This document shows positions 1 to 8,607 of a stretch of DNA of 45,894 nt, piece after piece. The DNA lies in contig JAQUYN010000012.1 of the NCBI GenBank assembly GCA_028691835.1, positions 1 through 45,894 of the forward strand. The letters run 5' to 3'. The first letter of the stretch is position 1, and the number at the start of each line of letters is the position of its first letter. A program made the translations under genes and the position numbers. This DNA comes from Alphaproteobacteria bacterium (GTDB lineage Bacteria; Pseudomonadota; Alphaproteobacteria; UBA9219). The notes below the pieces were generated by a model. That model did no database searches and was not told the DNA's origin. It worked only from the letters and a program-made list of their open reading frames with translations.

Positions 1-150
1 TACATTATTCCCACGCCGTTCGACCCGCGTTTGTTGACCCATGTGCCTGTTGCCGTAGCGCTGGCGGCCATGGAAACCAAGGTTGCACGCAAGCCATTGA
101 AGGATGTCGAGGCTTATAAGCGGGAACTTGCTCTGCGAAAGTCTAGTTAA
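1..150 (+). CDS. Malic enzyme, C-terminal fragment (5' end outside window)
   Basis: The frame is open from the first base and ends at a TAA at 148-150, giving 49 residues. They contain the segment IIPTPFDPRLL, then VAVALAAMETKVARKP and a tail with DVEAYKREL. This matches the end of the catalytic domain of bacterial malic enzymes (oxidative decarboxylation of malate to pyruvate), where a FDPRLL motif and an A-A-M-x-[ST/K]-G/K-V-A-R-K-P segment are typical. The protein stops right after this domain, so no phosphotransacetylase domain of the long MaeB form follows. Cofactor preference cannot be judged from this piece. Confidence 0.8.
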   Translation, partial: YIIPTPFDPRLLTHVPVAVALAAMETKVARKPLKDVEAYKRELALRKSS

Positions 151-176
151 CGAGATTGTAACGGTCTTTCTTTAAT

Positions 177-194
177 AAAAGAGGGTTCTCTTTT
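177..194 (+). terminator. Possible weak terminator hairpin after the malic enzyme gene
   Basis: A 7-bp inverted repeat AAAAGAG / CTCTTTT closes a GGTT loop, 27 bases after the malic enzyme stop codon. The stem is AT-rich, and the only T-run belongs to the stem itself, so termination activity is uncertain. Confidence 0.3.
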
Positions 195-255
195 CTACAA
201 TTGCAGTCTGTGCTGCGGGGTATGCAGCGCGGTTGTACCAAAAGGACCCACTTTT

Positions 256-1575
256 ATGACCCTTGTCATTCAGGACGAACTTGAGTCGATGCTCGTCTTG
301 CATGAGCGCTTTCTTAAGGGGCTCAACAATTCGCGACGTCTTGATCTTACGATGATGACCGCGCGCAATCTTGATTTCTCCAAACGGCTTCTGAATGAAG
401 GCGATTTTGTTGGCTCGGTCATGGACGGAAGCTGCTTTTCCGAATGCATAGCTCAGCGCGCTAATTTTTTTGGTTCTAACCTTGCTCGTTGTGATTTTCA
501 AAAAGTGGATTTGTGTCAAGCTGATCTGCGCGGGGCTCACCTTCGCGCCGCTGACTTTACGAGCGCGGTTTTAACGGAAGCTAATTTCGGAGAGGGCTCG
601 CTTCTTCGTCGCGCTTATGATGGTGACATTTCCCCTGTGCATGAACATAACGGAAGTGCTTCACGTATGAAGGATACCGTTTTCCGTAATGCTTCAGCTG
701 AGCGCACGCGGTTTTCGAGTGCTGTCGCTCTTTCTACTGACTTGAGTTTTGCCAATTTCCGTGGGGCGAAGTTGTCCGGCGTGAACTTTGCCGGCAGTAA
801 TTTACGCGGTGTTTCGTTCTCGCAAGCAGATCTAACGAATTGTAATTTTAACAATACAAACATGAATTCCGTGATTTTGAGCGGTGCGATACTTAAGGGG
901 GCCTCATTTCAAGATGCTGACTTGACCGCGAGTGTTATTGATATGACGGATTATAACAGCGCCGCTTTTTGCGATGCGAAGCTTCCTCGTAACATTGAAA
1001 ATTTGGATATTGAAATCCAAGAAATCTTGGCGAGTCATCATTTGTGGATAGCATCAATTGGCCGACAAGGACATCAGGCCAACTTATCCGGTGTCAACCT
1101 TGCGTGCGCAATTTTGAATGGGGTTCAGCTTCAGGCCGCCAATTTAAAAATTGCTCTTTTGCGCAACGCATCGTTTAACAACGCAACCTTTTCAATGGCC
1201 GATTTATCCGGGTGCAATGCGTGTGGGGCGTTTCTGATGAAGGCCGATTGCCGGGGCATAAACTTTTCTGAGGCTAGTCTGGAAGAAATTGATATGCGCG
1301 AAGCCAATTGCTCGCCCATGTCGATTATGACAGGGTTTTCAGGTGCAAAACCTGTAAGTTGGCCGGCTAACTTCTCACAATGCAGTCTCAGATATGCCAA
1401 GTTGAATGGGGCTAATTTGAGTTTTGCAAATTTTGAGGGCGCGCTTTTGACACATAGTGACTTGCGTGATGCAAACCTTGAAGAAGCGATCCTTATTGAT
1501 GCTGATCTAACAGGCGCAGATTTGCGTGGCGCCAATCTCAACAAAGCTGATCTTCGTGGCGCTATAGGCGTTTAA
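256..1575 (+). CDS. Pentapeptide-repeat protein, 439 aa
   Basis: Most of the protein is built from A(D/N)LXX-type five-residue repeats, for example ANFFGSNLARCDF and ADLTGADLRGANLNKADLRG. This predicts a right-handed quadrilateral beta-helix. There appear to be two repeat blocks, about residues 50-230 and 270-437. A non-repeat loop lies near 105-135, and a linker with helix-like sequence (NIENLDIEIQEILASHHLWI) lies near 245-265. The first 45 residues are non-repeat. There is no signal peptide, so it is probably cytoplasmic. AAGGA lies about ten bases before the ATG. The next gene starts 29 bp downstream, so the two are probably co-transcribed. Repeat proteins of this class serve as DNA mimics or scaffolds, but no specific function can be assigned here. 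Confidence 0.85.
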   Translation: MTLVIQDELESMLVLHERFLKGLNNSRRLDLTMMTARNLDFSKRLLNEGDFVGSVMDGSCFSECIAQRANFFGSNLARCDFQKVDLCQADLRGAHLRAADFTSAVLTEANFGEGSLLRRAYDGDISPVHEHNGSASRMKDTVFRNASAERTRFSSAVALSTDLSFANFRGAKLSGVNFAGSNLRGVSFSQADLTNCNFNNTNMNSVILSGAILKGASFQDADLTASVIDMTDYNSAAFCDAKLPRNIENLDIEIQEILASHHLWIASIGRQGHQANLSGVNLACAILNGVQLQAANLKIALLRNASFNNATFSMADLSGCNACGAFLMKADCRGINFSEASLEEIDMREANCSPMSIMTGFSGAKPVSWPANFSQCSLRYAKLNGANLSFANFEGALLTHSDLRDANLEEAILIDADLTGADLRGANLNKADLRGAIGV

Positions 1576-1604
1576 GATTCTTTTGCGGAAAGGTGAAAAT
1601 ATCA

Positions 1605-2726
1605 ATGGCAAATAAGTACCTCAAACCAATGTTGGATGCGGGTTCTCCACGTGTCTTCAATTGTAATGAGATGACATCGCGTATTCTTTCCATCAACCCT
1701 GATGCGTCGTTGTTTTTCCATAATCGCGCGCTCAATGCCATTGTGCTTGTTAAGGATGCCGTGCCGGAAAATGATAGGCGTCCGAATGCGCCTTCAGTTG
1801 GAACGAAACTATATTTTCCATTTAACGAGAAAGATATTTATGAAGGCGGACGGACCATTTTCTTGCAAGAAAAAGGCGTTGAGTCTGCCATCAAAGATTA
1901 TTGTGGCGAAGACTCTGTGTCCGCCGCAGATCTTGCCGAAGATTTGCGGATGATGACGATCCTTGACCAGCTTCCATCTCTGGATCCGTTCTTGATGAAG
2001 GATGCTTTTTTGAGAGAGAAAATTGAGGTCAATGACGGCTATTTTGAAGTCAGTGCTGAGGCTTGGGCTGAAATTGAAAGCTTTATGCTTCAAAAGTTCG
2101 AGCCGTTGATCTTGGCCGCTTTTCCAGATGCAAAATCATCAGAAAGTAAAGCACGACAACTGATTGATAAAATTTGGGAAGCCAAAGACATTGAGGCCTT
2201 ACTTCCCCTTGTCGATGCCTTTCGTTTACCGCGTGATCGCGCCTTGGAGATCTTCTCTTCTTGGAAAGGCATTGTGTATTATTCTTATCAATATACCTGC
2301 GAGCAGTCACGATTTGTGCAATTGATCAAATGGATTATCGATAATGAAACGCCTGTTGTCGGCGTGCCCGTTAATGAGGCCAAAGAAGTTCAGACCTTAC
2401 TGAAACAAGCTCGTGATCAATTGCGCCTTGAATGGCAAAAGACAGATGAGATTGTTCGCGCTTATCAACAAAGCTATGACAAAATGTTTAAGGATAAAAT
2501 TGGTTCCAGCGATTTTTTGACGTTTTTAAAAAACAGTGAAAAGACGTATTGGGAAATTGGAAGCAGCCTTGGTAAAGTTAATCACGCAACTTATTGTTGG
2601 GAAGTTATGACCTCGCGATTTACGGATCGTAAGGTTTCTTGGGCTGCATGCCAGGAAATCGCAAGGCTTTTAGGGAAGGTTCTTGAGCCAGAAAAGAAAA
2701 CGATGACAAGTGTTGCTTGGAAGTAA
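1605..2726 (+). CDS. Unrecognised 373-aa protein downstream of the pentapeptide-repeat gene
   Basis: I do not recognise this family. The ATG at 1605 is chosen because GGAAAGG (1587-1593) is well spaced for it. The frame also has a GTG at 1593, but that codon overlaps the ribosome-binding site. No signal peptide or membrane segment is visible. The N-terminal ~100 residues are mixed alpha/beta, and the rest (about 110-373) is predicted mostly helical, rich in acidic and aromatic residues, with segments such as LQKFEPLILAAFPDAKSS. The last ~70 residues (FLKNSEKTYWEIGSSLG onward) read like a compact helical bundle. It follows the pentapeptide-repeat gene by 29 bp and converges on the carbamoyltransferase gene with 20 bp between stops. 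A functional link with the pentapeptide protein is inferred only from proximity. Confidence 0.75.
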   Translation: MANKYLKPMLDAGSPRVFNCNEMTSRILSINPDASLFFHNRALNAIVLVKDAVPENDRRPNAPSVGTKLYFPFNEKDIYEGGRTIFLQEKGVESAIKDYCGEDSVSAADLAEDLRMMTILDQLPSLDPFLMKDAFLREKIEVNDGYFEVSAEAWAEIESFMLQKFEPLILAAFPDAKSSESKARQLIDKIWEAKDIEALLPLVDAFRLPRDRALEIFSSWKGIVYYSYQYTCEQSRFVQLIKWIIDNETPVVGVPVNEAKEVQTLLKQARDQLRLEWQKTDEIVRAYQQSYDKMFKDKIGSSDFLTFLKNSEKTYWEIGSSLGKVNHATYCWEVMTSRFTDRKVSWAACQEIARLLGKVLEPEKKTMTSVAWK

Positions 2727-2746
2727 ATTAGTTCTTGCCCTGTTTT

Positions 2747-4468
2747 TTATGCGTATGGGGTCATGGCTGTTTTGACAACCAGCAGATTGCCGATAACAAG
2801 GGCGTCAATGTTGGTATTGAGAAAGCAGTTGATGGCATCATCGGGCGTGCAGACGATGGGCTCACCGCGCACGTTGAACGACGTGTTAACGATAACGGGT
2901 ATGCCTGTTCGGGATTCAAACTTCGCGATCAGATCATAAAACAGCGGATTATCTTCATAACTTACCGTTTGTGGACGAGCAGACCCGTCAACATGAGTAA
3001 CACCAGGAATGGTTGTTCGTTTGTCGGGATGGACTTGTGCGGCAAAAAGCATAGCCGGACTTTCTTTTGGAAGATCAAAATAGTCCATAGCTTTCTCGGG
3101 TAAAACGGCTGGTGCGAATGGCCTGAATTCCTCCCGATGCTTCACGTTCAAGTTTAAGATTTCTTTGATGGTTGGGTGGGCCGCGTTGGCTAAAAGACTT
3201 CGGTTGCCTAGTGCACGAGGACCGAATTCCATGCGGCCTTGATGCCACCCAACAACCAAACCTCTTTGCAAGAAGTCTGCAACATGTGCGATAAGCTGTT
3301 CTCTATTTAGTTTTTTATAGAAAAGGCCGCTTTTTATTAGAGATCTTTCGGCCTCTTCGTCGGAAAAGGCTGGCCCTAAAAACGGCGATGACTTTGTTAT
3401 GTGTCTTTTGGTTTTTATGTCGAGTTGATGTGCTGCATAAAGAGCGGCCCCAATTGCGCCGCCACTGTCGCCTGAGGCAAAATGTACGAAAACCTCATCA
3501 AACGTGCCTGAGTTATGCAGTTTTGTATTTGCGACAATGTTATGCGCGACAGAACCTGATAGGCACAGATTTTTGCTGCCTGTTTTCGCCTTCGCGTTTT
3601 GTGCGAGGTGGAGAAGGGCTTCTTCCATGATCTTTTGTAAAGAGGAAGCAAGATCCATATGGCATTGAAGGATGGGGGATTCTGGCTCACGTGGGAGGCC
3701 TAAAAGCTCGACCAATTTTGTCGAATACATTGGCGCATCGTCATCCATGAAGATGAAAAAGGTGAGGTCAAGAGTAAAGCTTCCATCCGTATGTAGTTTT
3801 ATCAATTTGCGCAGGGCATCAAGTTGTGTCGGTCTGCCATAGGCAGCAAGCCCCATGACTTTATATTCACCTTCATTGGGCTCAAAGCCGAGGAAGGATG
3901 TGATCGTGGAATAGAGAAGGCCAAGGGAGTGCGGATAGCAGATCGTTTGAATCGGGGCGATAAGATTATTCTGGCCATGATAGAGGCTCGTTGCTGCCCA
4001 TTCTCCGGCGCCATCCACGACAAGGATTGCCGCATCAACAAACGGCGATTGATAATAGGTTCCTGCTGCGTGGGACATATGGTGGTCGCAATAGGATAGG
4101 CGTCCTTGATATCCGCAGGCTTCTTGAATGAGTGCGCTTAGCTTATGAGTATTGTGTTTATAAGCTTGATGATGCTTAGACAAAAGGGGCGACTGGGACA
4201 GGCGCTCACATTTGATTTGTGGGTTTTCATAAAAGATGACATCACAAAGTTGGCTTCCGGAGATGTCTCCTTGTTTTAAAACAGATCGGATGGAATGGAA
4301 AGGAAAGGACCCGTCGTGTTTTCGACGAGTTAGGCGTTCCTCTTCAACGGCTGCGACAATCTGCCCATCACGAACCAAACAAGCGGCGCTGTCATGACCA
4401 AAACAAGAAAACCCAAGAATGTATTTCGAGGCGTTGCTCTCAATAGTAGGGTTGTCGCACTGGGTCAT
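2747..4468 (-). CDS. Carbamoyltransferase, NodU/CmcH/TobZ family, 573 aa
   Basis: The N-terminal part has the Kae1-like fold signature of the family: GFSCFGHDSAACLV (residues 19-32), EEERLTRRKHD (42-52), the metal-binding DHHMSHAAGTYY (128-139) and VDGAGEWAA (151-159). The C-terminal YrdC-like domain follows from about residue 380, with GWHQGRMEFGPRALGNRS and NTSFNVRGEPIVCTP. Family members transfer carbamoyl from carbamoyl phosphate, through carbamoyl-AMP, to a hydroxyl group of a sugar, nodulation factor or antibiotic. The length (about 570) is normal. It starts 2 bp after the stop of the M3 peptidase on the same strand, so they form an operon. No glycosyltransferase or antibiotic cluster is nearby, so the acceptor is unknown. 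Confidence 0.9.
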   Translation of the reverse strand: MTQCDNPTIESNASKYILGFSCFGHDSAACLVRDGQIVAAVEEERLTRRKHDGSFPFHSIRSVLKQGDISGSQLCDVIFYENPQIKCERLSQSPLLSKHHQAYKHNTHKLSALIQEACGYQGRLSYCDHHMSHAAGTYYQSPFVDAAILVVDGAGEWAATSLYHGQNNLIAPIQTICYPHSLGLLYSTITSFLGFEPNEGEYKVMGLAAYGRPTQLDALRKLIKLHTDGSFTLDLTFFIFMDDDAPMYSTKLVELLGLPREPESPILQCHMDLASSLQKIMEEALLHLAQNAKAKTGSKNLCLSGSVAHNIVANTKLHNSGTFDEVFVHFASGDSGGAIGAALYAAHQLDIKTKRHITKSSPFLGPAFSDEEAERSLIKSGLFYKKLNREQLIAHVADFLQRGLVVGWHQGRMEFGPRALGNRSLLANAAHPTIKEILNLNVKHREEFRPFAPAVLPEKAMDYFDLPKESPAMLFAAQVHPDKRTTIPGVTHVDGSARPQTVSYEDNPLFYDLIAKFESRTGIPVIVNTSFNVRGEPIVCTPDDAINCFLNTNIDALVIGNLLVVKTAMTPYA

Positions 4469-4470
4469 AT

Positions 4471-6552
4471 CTATTCTCGGTCGGGGAGCAACCCAGAAAG
4501 ACGAAATAGGGCATTAGGATCTGGTTTGCGGCCCATCATCTCGACATAGATATCCATCGGGGGCTCTGTCCCGCCCTTGGCGTAGAGTTGCCGCAGACGT
4601 TTGCACAAATCTGGATCGTATAAGCCTTTTTTCTTGAAGGCTGAAAACACGTCGGCATCTAACACTTCTGCCCATTTATAGCTATAGTATCCGGCCCCAT
4701 ATCCACCGCCAAAGATATGATGGAAGGTTGTGGACATAAGCCCCGCCTCGCGTTTGATGAGCGTGGCGCGTTCCGCGATGCGTGTTTCAAGCGTTTCTGG
4801 GTCTTGAATCGCAGATGGAGTCCCCGAAAAATAGGCCATATCCAGAAGACCATAAAATGTTTGTGTTAGACCTAAAAGCCCCGCATCAAAGTTTTGCATG
4901 GCTTGAATAGTTTTTACGAGATCGGTGGGGATTAGCTCGCCCGTTTTATGGTGGCGTGCGAAGGTGTCGAGTACTTCTTTTTGAATGATCCAACGTTCTT
5001 GAACTTGAGAAGGTAATTCAACAAAGTCCCATTTCACGTTGGGGCCAGCAAGCGAAGAATACTGTGCTGTTGCGAGCAAGGCATGAAGAGCATGGCCAAA
5101 TTCGTGAAAGACCGTTTCAACGTCTCCTAACGATAAGAATGTTGGGCGCGTAGGCGTTGGTTTGGGAAAGTTGCAGTTATTGATGACGATGGGGATGTTG
5201 ATTTCCCCTTCTGTAACACTGCGATCACGAAACGTACTCATCCATGCACCACTGCGCTTTGCGCCGGGGCGAGCGTAATAGTCAGCGTAGAACAATCCTA
5301 TCAGTGTGTGCGTGTCTGTGTCGAAGACTTCATAAGCTTTAACATCGGAATGATAGGTGGGATAACGACCTGTGGTTTCTTCGCGTAGTTCTATGCCAAA
5401 AAGTTTTTCTGTATGGCGTTGTACACCTTCAAGAACTTTCTCAAGATCAAAATAGGGGCGCAGTGTTTCAAGTTCGAGGTTGTACGTTCTTTCTTTTAAA
5501 ATGCGGGCGTAATAGGCAACATCCCATGGTTTTAGTTCGTTAATGCCATCCATTTCGAGTGCAATAGCGCGGATGGCGGCCAATTCTTTTTCGGCGGCAG
5601 GTTTATACGTTGCTAAATTTGTTTCCAGAAAATCAGAAACAGTCTTTACATTGCCGGCCATCCGGTTTTCTAAAACAAAATCGGCATAGGTTGCATAGCC
5701 TAAAAGGTTGGCTCTTTGGTGCTTGAGCCTAACCATTTCTGTGATGAGCTCGAGATTGTTGTAGGCATCTTTAAAGCAACGTGTGGCATACGCTCTGTGG
5801 ATTTCTTCGCGCAGGGATCTGTTTTGTCCATGAGTAAAAATGTCAATGGGGTAAGGTTCCAACGTAATCAGATATGTGCCGGGCTGGCCAGCCTCGTCCG
5901 CAAGATATTTATATAAGTCCAGTGCTCTTTTGGGTACGCCAGCAAGTTCACAGGGGGTAGTGATCGTCTTTTTATAAGCTTCGGTTGCCTTGACGGTATT
6001 GTTTCCAAATTGTGTACTGATTTGTGACAGTTTTTTATTTAGCGCCCGCATCTTGATTTTATCGTCGGCGCTTAAAAGCGCACCGCTACGAACAAAACTT
6101 TTATAGCATTCTTCGAGAAGCATACGCTGTTCGCCTGAAAGGGACTTTTCCCGACATGCTGCATAGGCTTCCTTTACGCGGGTGAACAGGCATTCGTCCA
6201 ATGAAATATCGCTGTGATAATTCGACAGTTCGACATCGGCAATTTCTTCAATTGCACGAAGTTCGTCACTATTCTTTGAAGAACAGAGGTTATGAAAGAT
6301 TGCTGAAATGCGGGTAAGATCTTCTCCGGCAAATTCAAGGGCTTCAATCACATTTTCAAAGTTTGCTGGCGATGTATTTGTTTTGATGGCCTCAATGGAC
6401 TCTTTCGCTTTGGTGATGCCCCAGCGCAAAGCTGGAAGAATGTGCGCGTTATTTACAACATCAAGGGGTGGGGCGCCATGTGGCAATGCTGGAGGGTTCA
6501 TCAATGGGTTTTGGGCGTCAAAGGGTATTGATACTGGGAGGGCGCTTGGCAC
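4471..6552 (-). CDS. M3-family zinc oligopeptidase (oligopeptidase A / dipeptidyl carboxypeptidase type), 693 aa
   Basis: The thermolysin-like zinc motif HEFGH is at residues 483-487, and the third ligand is expected at E512 in DFVELPSQ. A GGYGAGYYSYKWAEVLDAD segment near the C-terminus is the substrate-binding Gly/Tyr loop of the M3A family. The length is close to that of E. coli OpdA/PrlC (680) and Dcp (681). No signal peptide is visible, so it should act in the cytoplasm on short peptides, for instance cleaved signal peptides or proteasome-like products. The motifs do not separate OpdA from Dcp. It is the first gene of a two-gene unit with the carbamoyltransferase, and it is divergent from the HlyD gene at 6731. 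Confidence 0.93.
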   Translation of the reverse strand: MPSALPVSIPFDAQNPLMNPPALPHGAPPLDVVNNAHILPALRWGITKAKESIEAIKTNTSPANFENVIEALEFAGEDLTRISAIFHNLCSSKNSDELRAIEEIADVELSNYHSDISLDECLFTRVKEAYAACREKSLSGEQRMLLEECYKSFVRSGALLSADDKIKMRALNKKLSQISTQFGNNTVKATEAYKKTITTPCELAGVPKRALDLYKYLADEAGQPGTYLITLEPYPIDIFTHGQNRSLREEIHRAYATRCFKDAYNNLELITEMVRLKHQRANLLGYATYADFVLENRMAGNVKTVSDFLETNLATYKPAAEKELAAIRAIALEMDGINELKPWDVAYYARILKERTYNLELETLRPYFDLEKVLEGVQRHTEKLFGIELREETTGRYPTYHSDVKAYEVFDTDTHTLIGLFYADYYARPGAKRSGAWMSTFRDRSVTEGEINIPIVINNCNFPKPTPTRPTFLSLGDVETVFHEFGHALHALLATAQYSSLAGPNVKWDFVELPSQVQERWIIQKEVLDTFARHHKTGELIPTDLVKTIQAMQNFDAGLLGLTQTFYGLLDMAYFSGTPSAIQDPETLETRIAERATLIKREAGLMSTTFHHIFGGGYGAGYYSYKWAEVLDADVFSAFKKKGLYDPDLCKRLRQLYAKGGTEPPMDIYVEMMGRKPDPNALFRLSGLLPDRE

Positions 6553-6730
6553 AAAAAGCTCCTAAAAAAAGAGAAGGGATACCGTGAAGGTGCTGTATTA
6601 TATCAATTGCATGTAAGGCATACAATGTATCTGTGGAAAGATCGTAGCATTGAAAACCCGCACGTGGAGTGATAAATTGGACCTGTCTCAGTTCTCCCGC
6701 TTTTTGTTCCTTTGTCATTGTGTGGTCTTG

Positions 6731-7675
6731 ATGAGATGGTATCCTTTCCTTTTGTTCCTTCTGGTCCTTTCGGCCTGTGAGCCTGAAGGCTCGGTTATGA
6801 ATGGTTATGTCGAGGGGGAATACCTTTATATCGCGCCGACAAGCGCTGGACTTTTGGCCGAGCTTCCTGTCGTGCGCGGCCAGACTGTCAATAAGGGGCA
6901 GCCTTTGTTCTCAATTGAGAAAACGGCTCTTCAGGCCGCGTATGCCTTGTCCTTAGCTGAGGTCGCTCAGGCTCTGGCCAAATGGAACGACCTTCTCAAA
7001 GGAAGTCGACCTGAAGAGATCGAGATTATCATGCAACAACAAGAGCAGGCCCGTGCTGCGCTTGACGTGGCCACAAAGGATTATGTCCGCGCACGATCTC
7101 TTGTTGAGAGTAAGGCTGTAAGTCAGCAGACGCTTGATGGAACAAAGTCTGTATATGAGGCCGCACAAGCGCGTGTCGCAGAGTTATCCGCGCAGCTCAA
7201 AAAGGCGGCTCTTGGCGCTCGTGAGGATGAAGTTGCTGCTGCTCAGGCTGCGATGAACATGGCTGAACAGAAAGTTGTGCAAACCGAAAAACAGATCCAT
7301 GATGCGGCTCCGCTAGCACCAACGGCAGGCACCATCCAAGATACATTCTTTAATATTGGGGAATATGTCGGGGCTGGCGTGCCAGTGGTCAGCCTTCTGC
7401 CGCCGGATAAAGTCAAGGTCAGGTTTTTTGTACCACAAGCGAGTTTGTCGCAAGTGCCCCTTGGTCGTAAGGTCAGAATTGCTTGTGATGGGTGCGATCA
7501 TACTGTTGATGCAAAAATAACCTATGTTAGCGCGTCAAGTGAATACACCCCGCCCGTTATCTACAGCATAGGGTCCCGTGATAAGCTCGTGTTTATGGTG
7601 GAGGCAATTCCTTTTGCCTATGATGCTCTTTTGAAGCCGGGACTCCCTGTTGATATCGAATTGGTCAGCCCATGA
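6731..7675 (+). CDS. HlyD/YbhG-type membrane fusion lipoprotein of an ABC exporter, 314 aa
   Basis: The start is set at 6731 because it yields a clear lipoprotein signal, MRWYPFLLFLLVLSAC, with the lipobox Cys at residue 16. The frame is open further upstream, to 6650. A biotinyl-lipoyl-like half motif (GLLAELPVVRGQTVNKGQPLFSIE) is followed by a long Ala/Glu/Gln-rich coiled coil (about residues 65-195). The second lipoyl half (APTAGTIQDTFFNIGEYVG) and a beta-barrel region follow. Such proteins bridge an inner-membrane ABC transporter to the outer membrane in export. The stop overlaps the start of the ATPase gene by 4 bp. A TolC-type partner is not in the window. Confidence 0.88.
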   Translation: MRWYPFLLFLLVLSACEPEGSVMNGYVEGEYLYIAPTSAGLLAELPVVRGQTVNKGQPLFSIEKTALQAAYALSLAEVAQALAKWNDLLKGSRPEEIEIIMQQQEQARAALDVATKDYVRARSLVESKAVSQQTLDGTKSVYEAAQARVAELSAQLKKAALGAREDEVAAAQAAMNMAEQKVVQTEKQIHDAAPLAPTAGTIQDTFFNIGEYVGAGVPVVSLLPPDKVKVRFFVPQASLSQVPLGRKVRIACDGCDHTVDAKITYVSASSEYTPPVIYSIGSRDKLVFMVEAIPFAYDALLKPGLPVDIELVSP

Positions 7676-8607
7676 CAGTTGTGGATTACGCCATTGACGT
7701 GCGAGGCCTGACCAAATCGTTCAACCATAAAGTTGTTGTTGATCGTGTCAGCCTTCGTGTGCCGCGTGGAAAAATTTATGGCTTTCTTGGGCCGAACGGA
7801 AGTGGAAAGACAACAACAATACGTATGATTTGTGGGCTTTTGACCCCCGATGCAGGTGAGGGGACTTGCCTTGGTCTAGATCTTCGCAAGGAGTCGCACA
7901 AGATCCGTAATCGCGTTGGCTATATGACGCAAAAATTTAGTTATTGGGACGATTTGAGTATCCGCGAGAACTTGGCTTTTGTCGTGGACATGTTTGGCCT
8001 TGATCACAAAGATGAGCGCGTCGATCAAACATTGCGCAAACTGAACCTAACATCACGGGCTGCGCAATTGGCCGGCGAGTTATCGGGGGGATGGAAGCAG
8101 CGCCTTGCTTTGGCGGCCTGCACGATGCATGAGCCCGATTTACTTTTGTTGGATGAGCCTACGGCAGGTGTGGATCCTAAGGCGCGTCGTGAGTTTTGGG
8201 ACGAAATACATCGGCTTGCTGGAGAGGGACTGACCGTTCTTGTCAGTACGCACTATATGGATGAGGCTGAACGTTGTCATGCCATCATCTATATCTCATA
8301 TGGGCATATTGTTGCCGAAGGAACGGTTGCAGAGGTTGTTCGTCAGGCAGGACTCACAACATGGATCGTTCGTGGCCCGCGTTTGATCGAGGTTATGCGT
8401 GCTCTTGAAAAAAATCCTTATGTTACGACGATTGCTGCCTTTGGGGACAGCTTGCATATCAGTGGAACTGACGCCGATGCCTTGGCAGCGGCGATCTCGC
8501 CTTATCAGTCAAACAAGGATTATATCTGGCAGAAAGCTATGCCCGAACTTGAAGATGCTTTTATTCATTTTATGGCGCGTATGCCTGATGCCGGAGGGAA
8601 GACATGA
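7672..8607 (+). CDS. ABC-2 type exporter ATP-binding protein, 311 aa
   Basis: It contains Walker A (GPNGSGKTT, residues 40-48), a Q-loop (MTQKFSYWDDLS), signature LSGGWKQRLALA, Walker B LLLLDEPTAG and the switch His in STHYMDEAER. The order and spacing are those of the ABC-2/CcmA/YbhF class, and the C-terminal ~80 residues form the usual accessory domain of this class. It powers export together with the HlyD protein upstream and the permease downstream. It overlaps both neighbours by 4 bp (ATGA), which indicates translational coupling. It has a single nucleotide-binding domain, unlike E. coli YbhF, which has two. Confidence 0.93.
   Translation: MTVVDYAIDVRGLTKSFNHKVVVDRVSLRVPRGKIYGFLGPNGSGKTTTIRMICGLLTPDAGEGTCLGLDLRKESHKIRNRVGYMTQKFSYWDDLSIRENLAFVVDMFGLDHKDERVDQTLRKLNLTSRAAQLAGELSGGWKQRLALAACTMHEPDLLLLDEPTAGVDPKARREFWDEIHRLAGEGLTVLVSTHYMDEAERCHAIIYISYGHIVAEGTVAEVVRQAGLTTWIVRGPRLIEVMRALEKNPYVTTIAAFGDSLHISGTDADALAAAISPYQSNKDYIWQKAMPELEDAFIHFMARMPDAGGKT

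Noticed and set aside
2735-3103. A 122-codon plus-strand frame opposite the carbamoyltransferase gene
   Set aside because: It is the antisense of the conserved C-terminal domain; the minus-strand protein has full family motifs.
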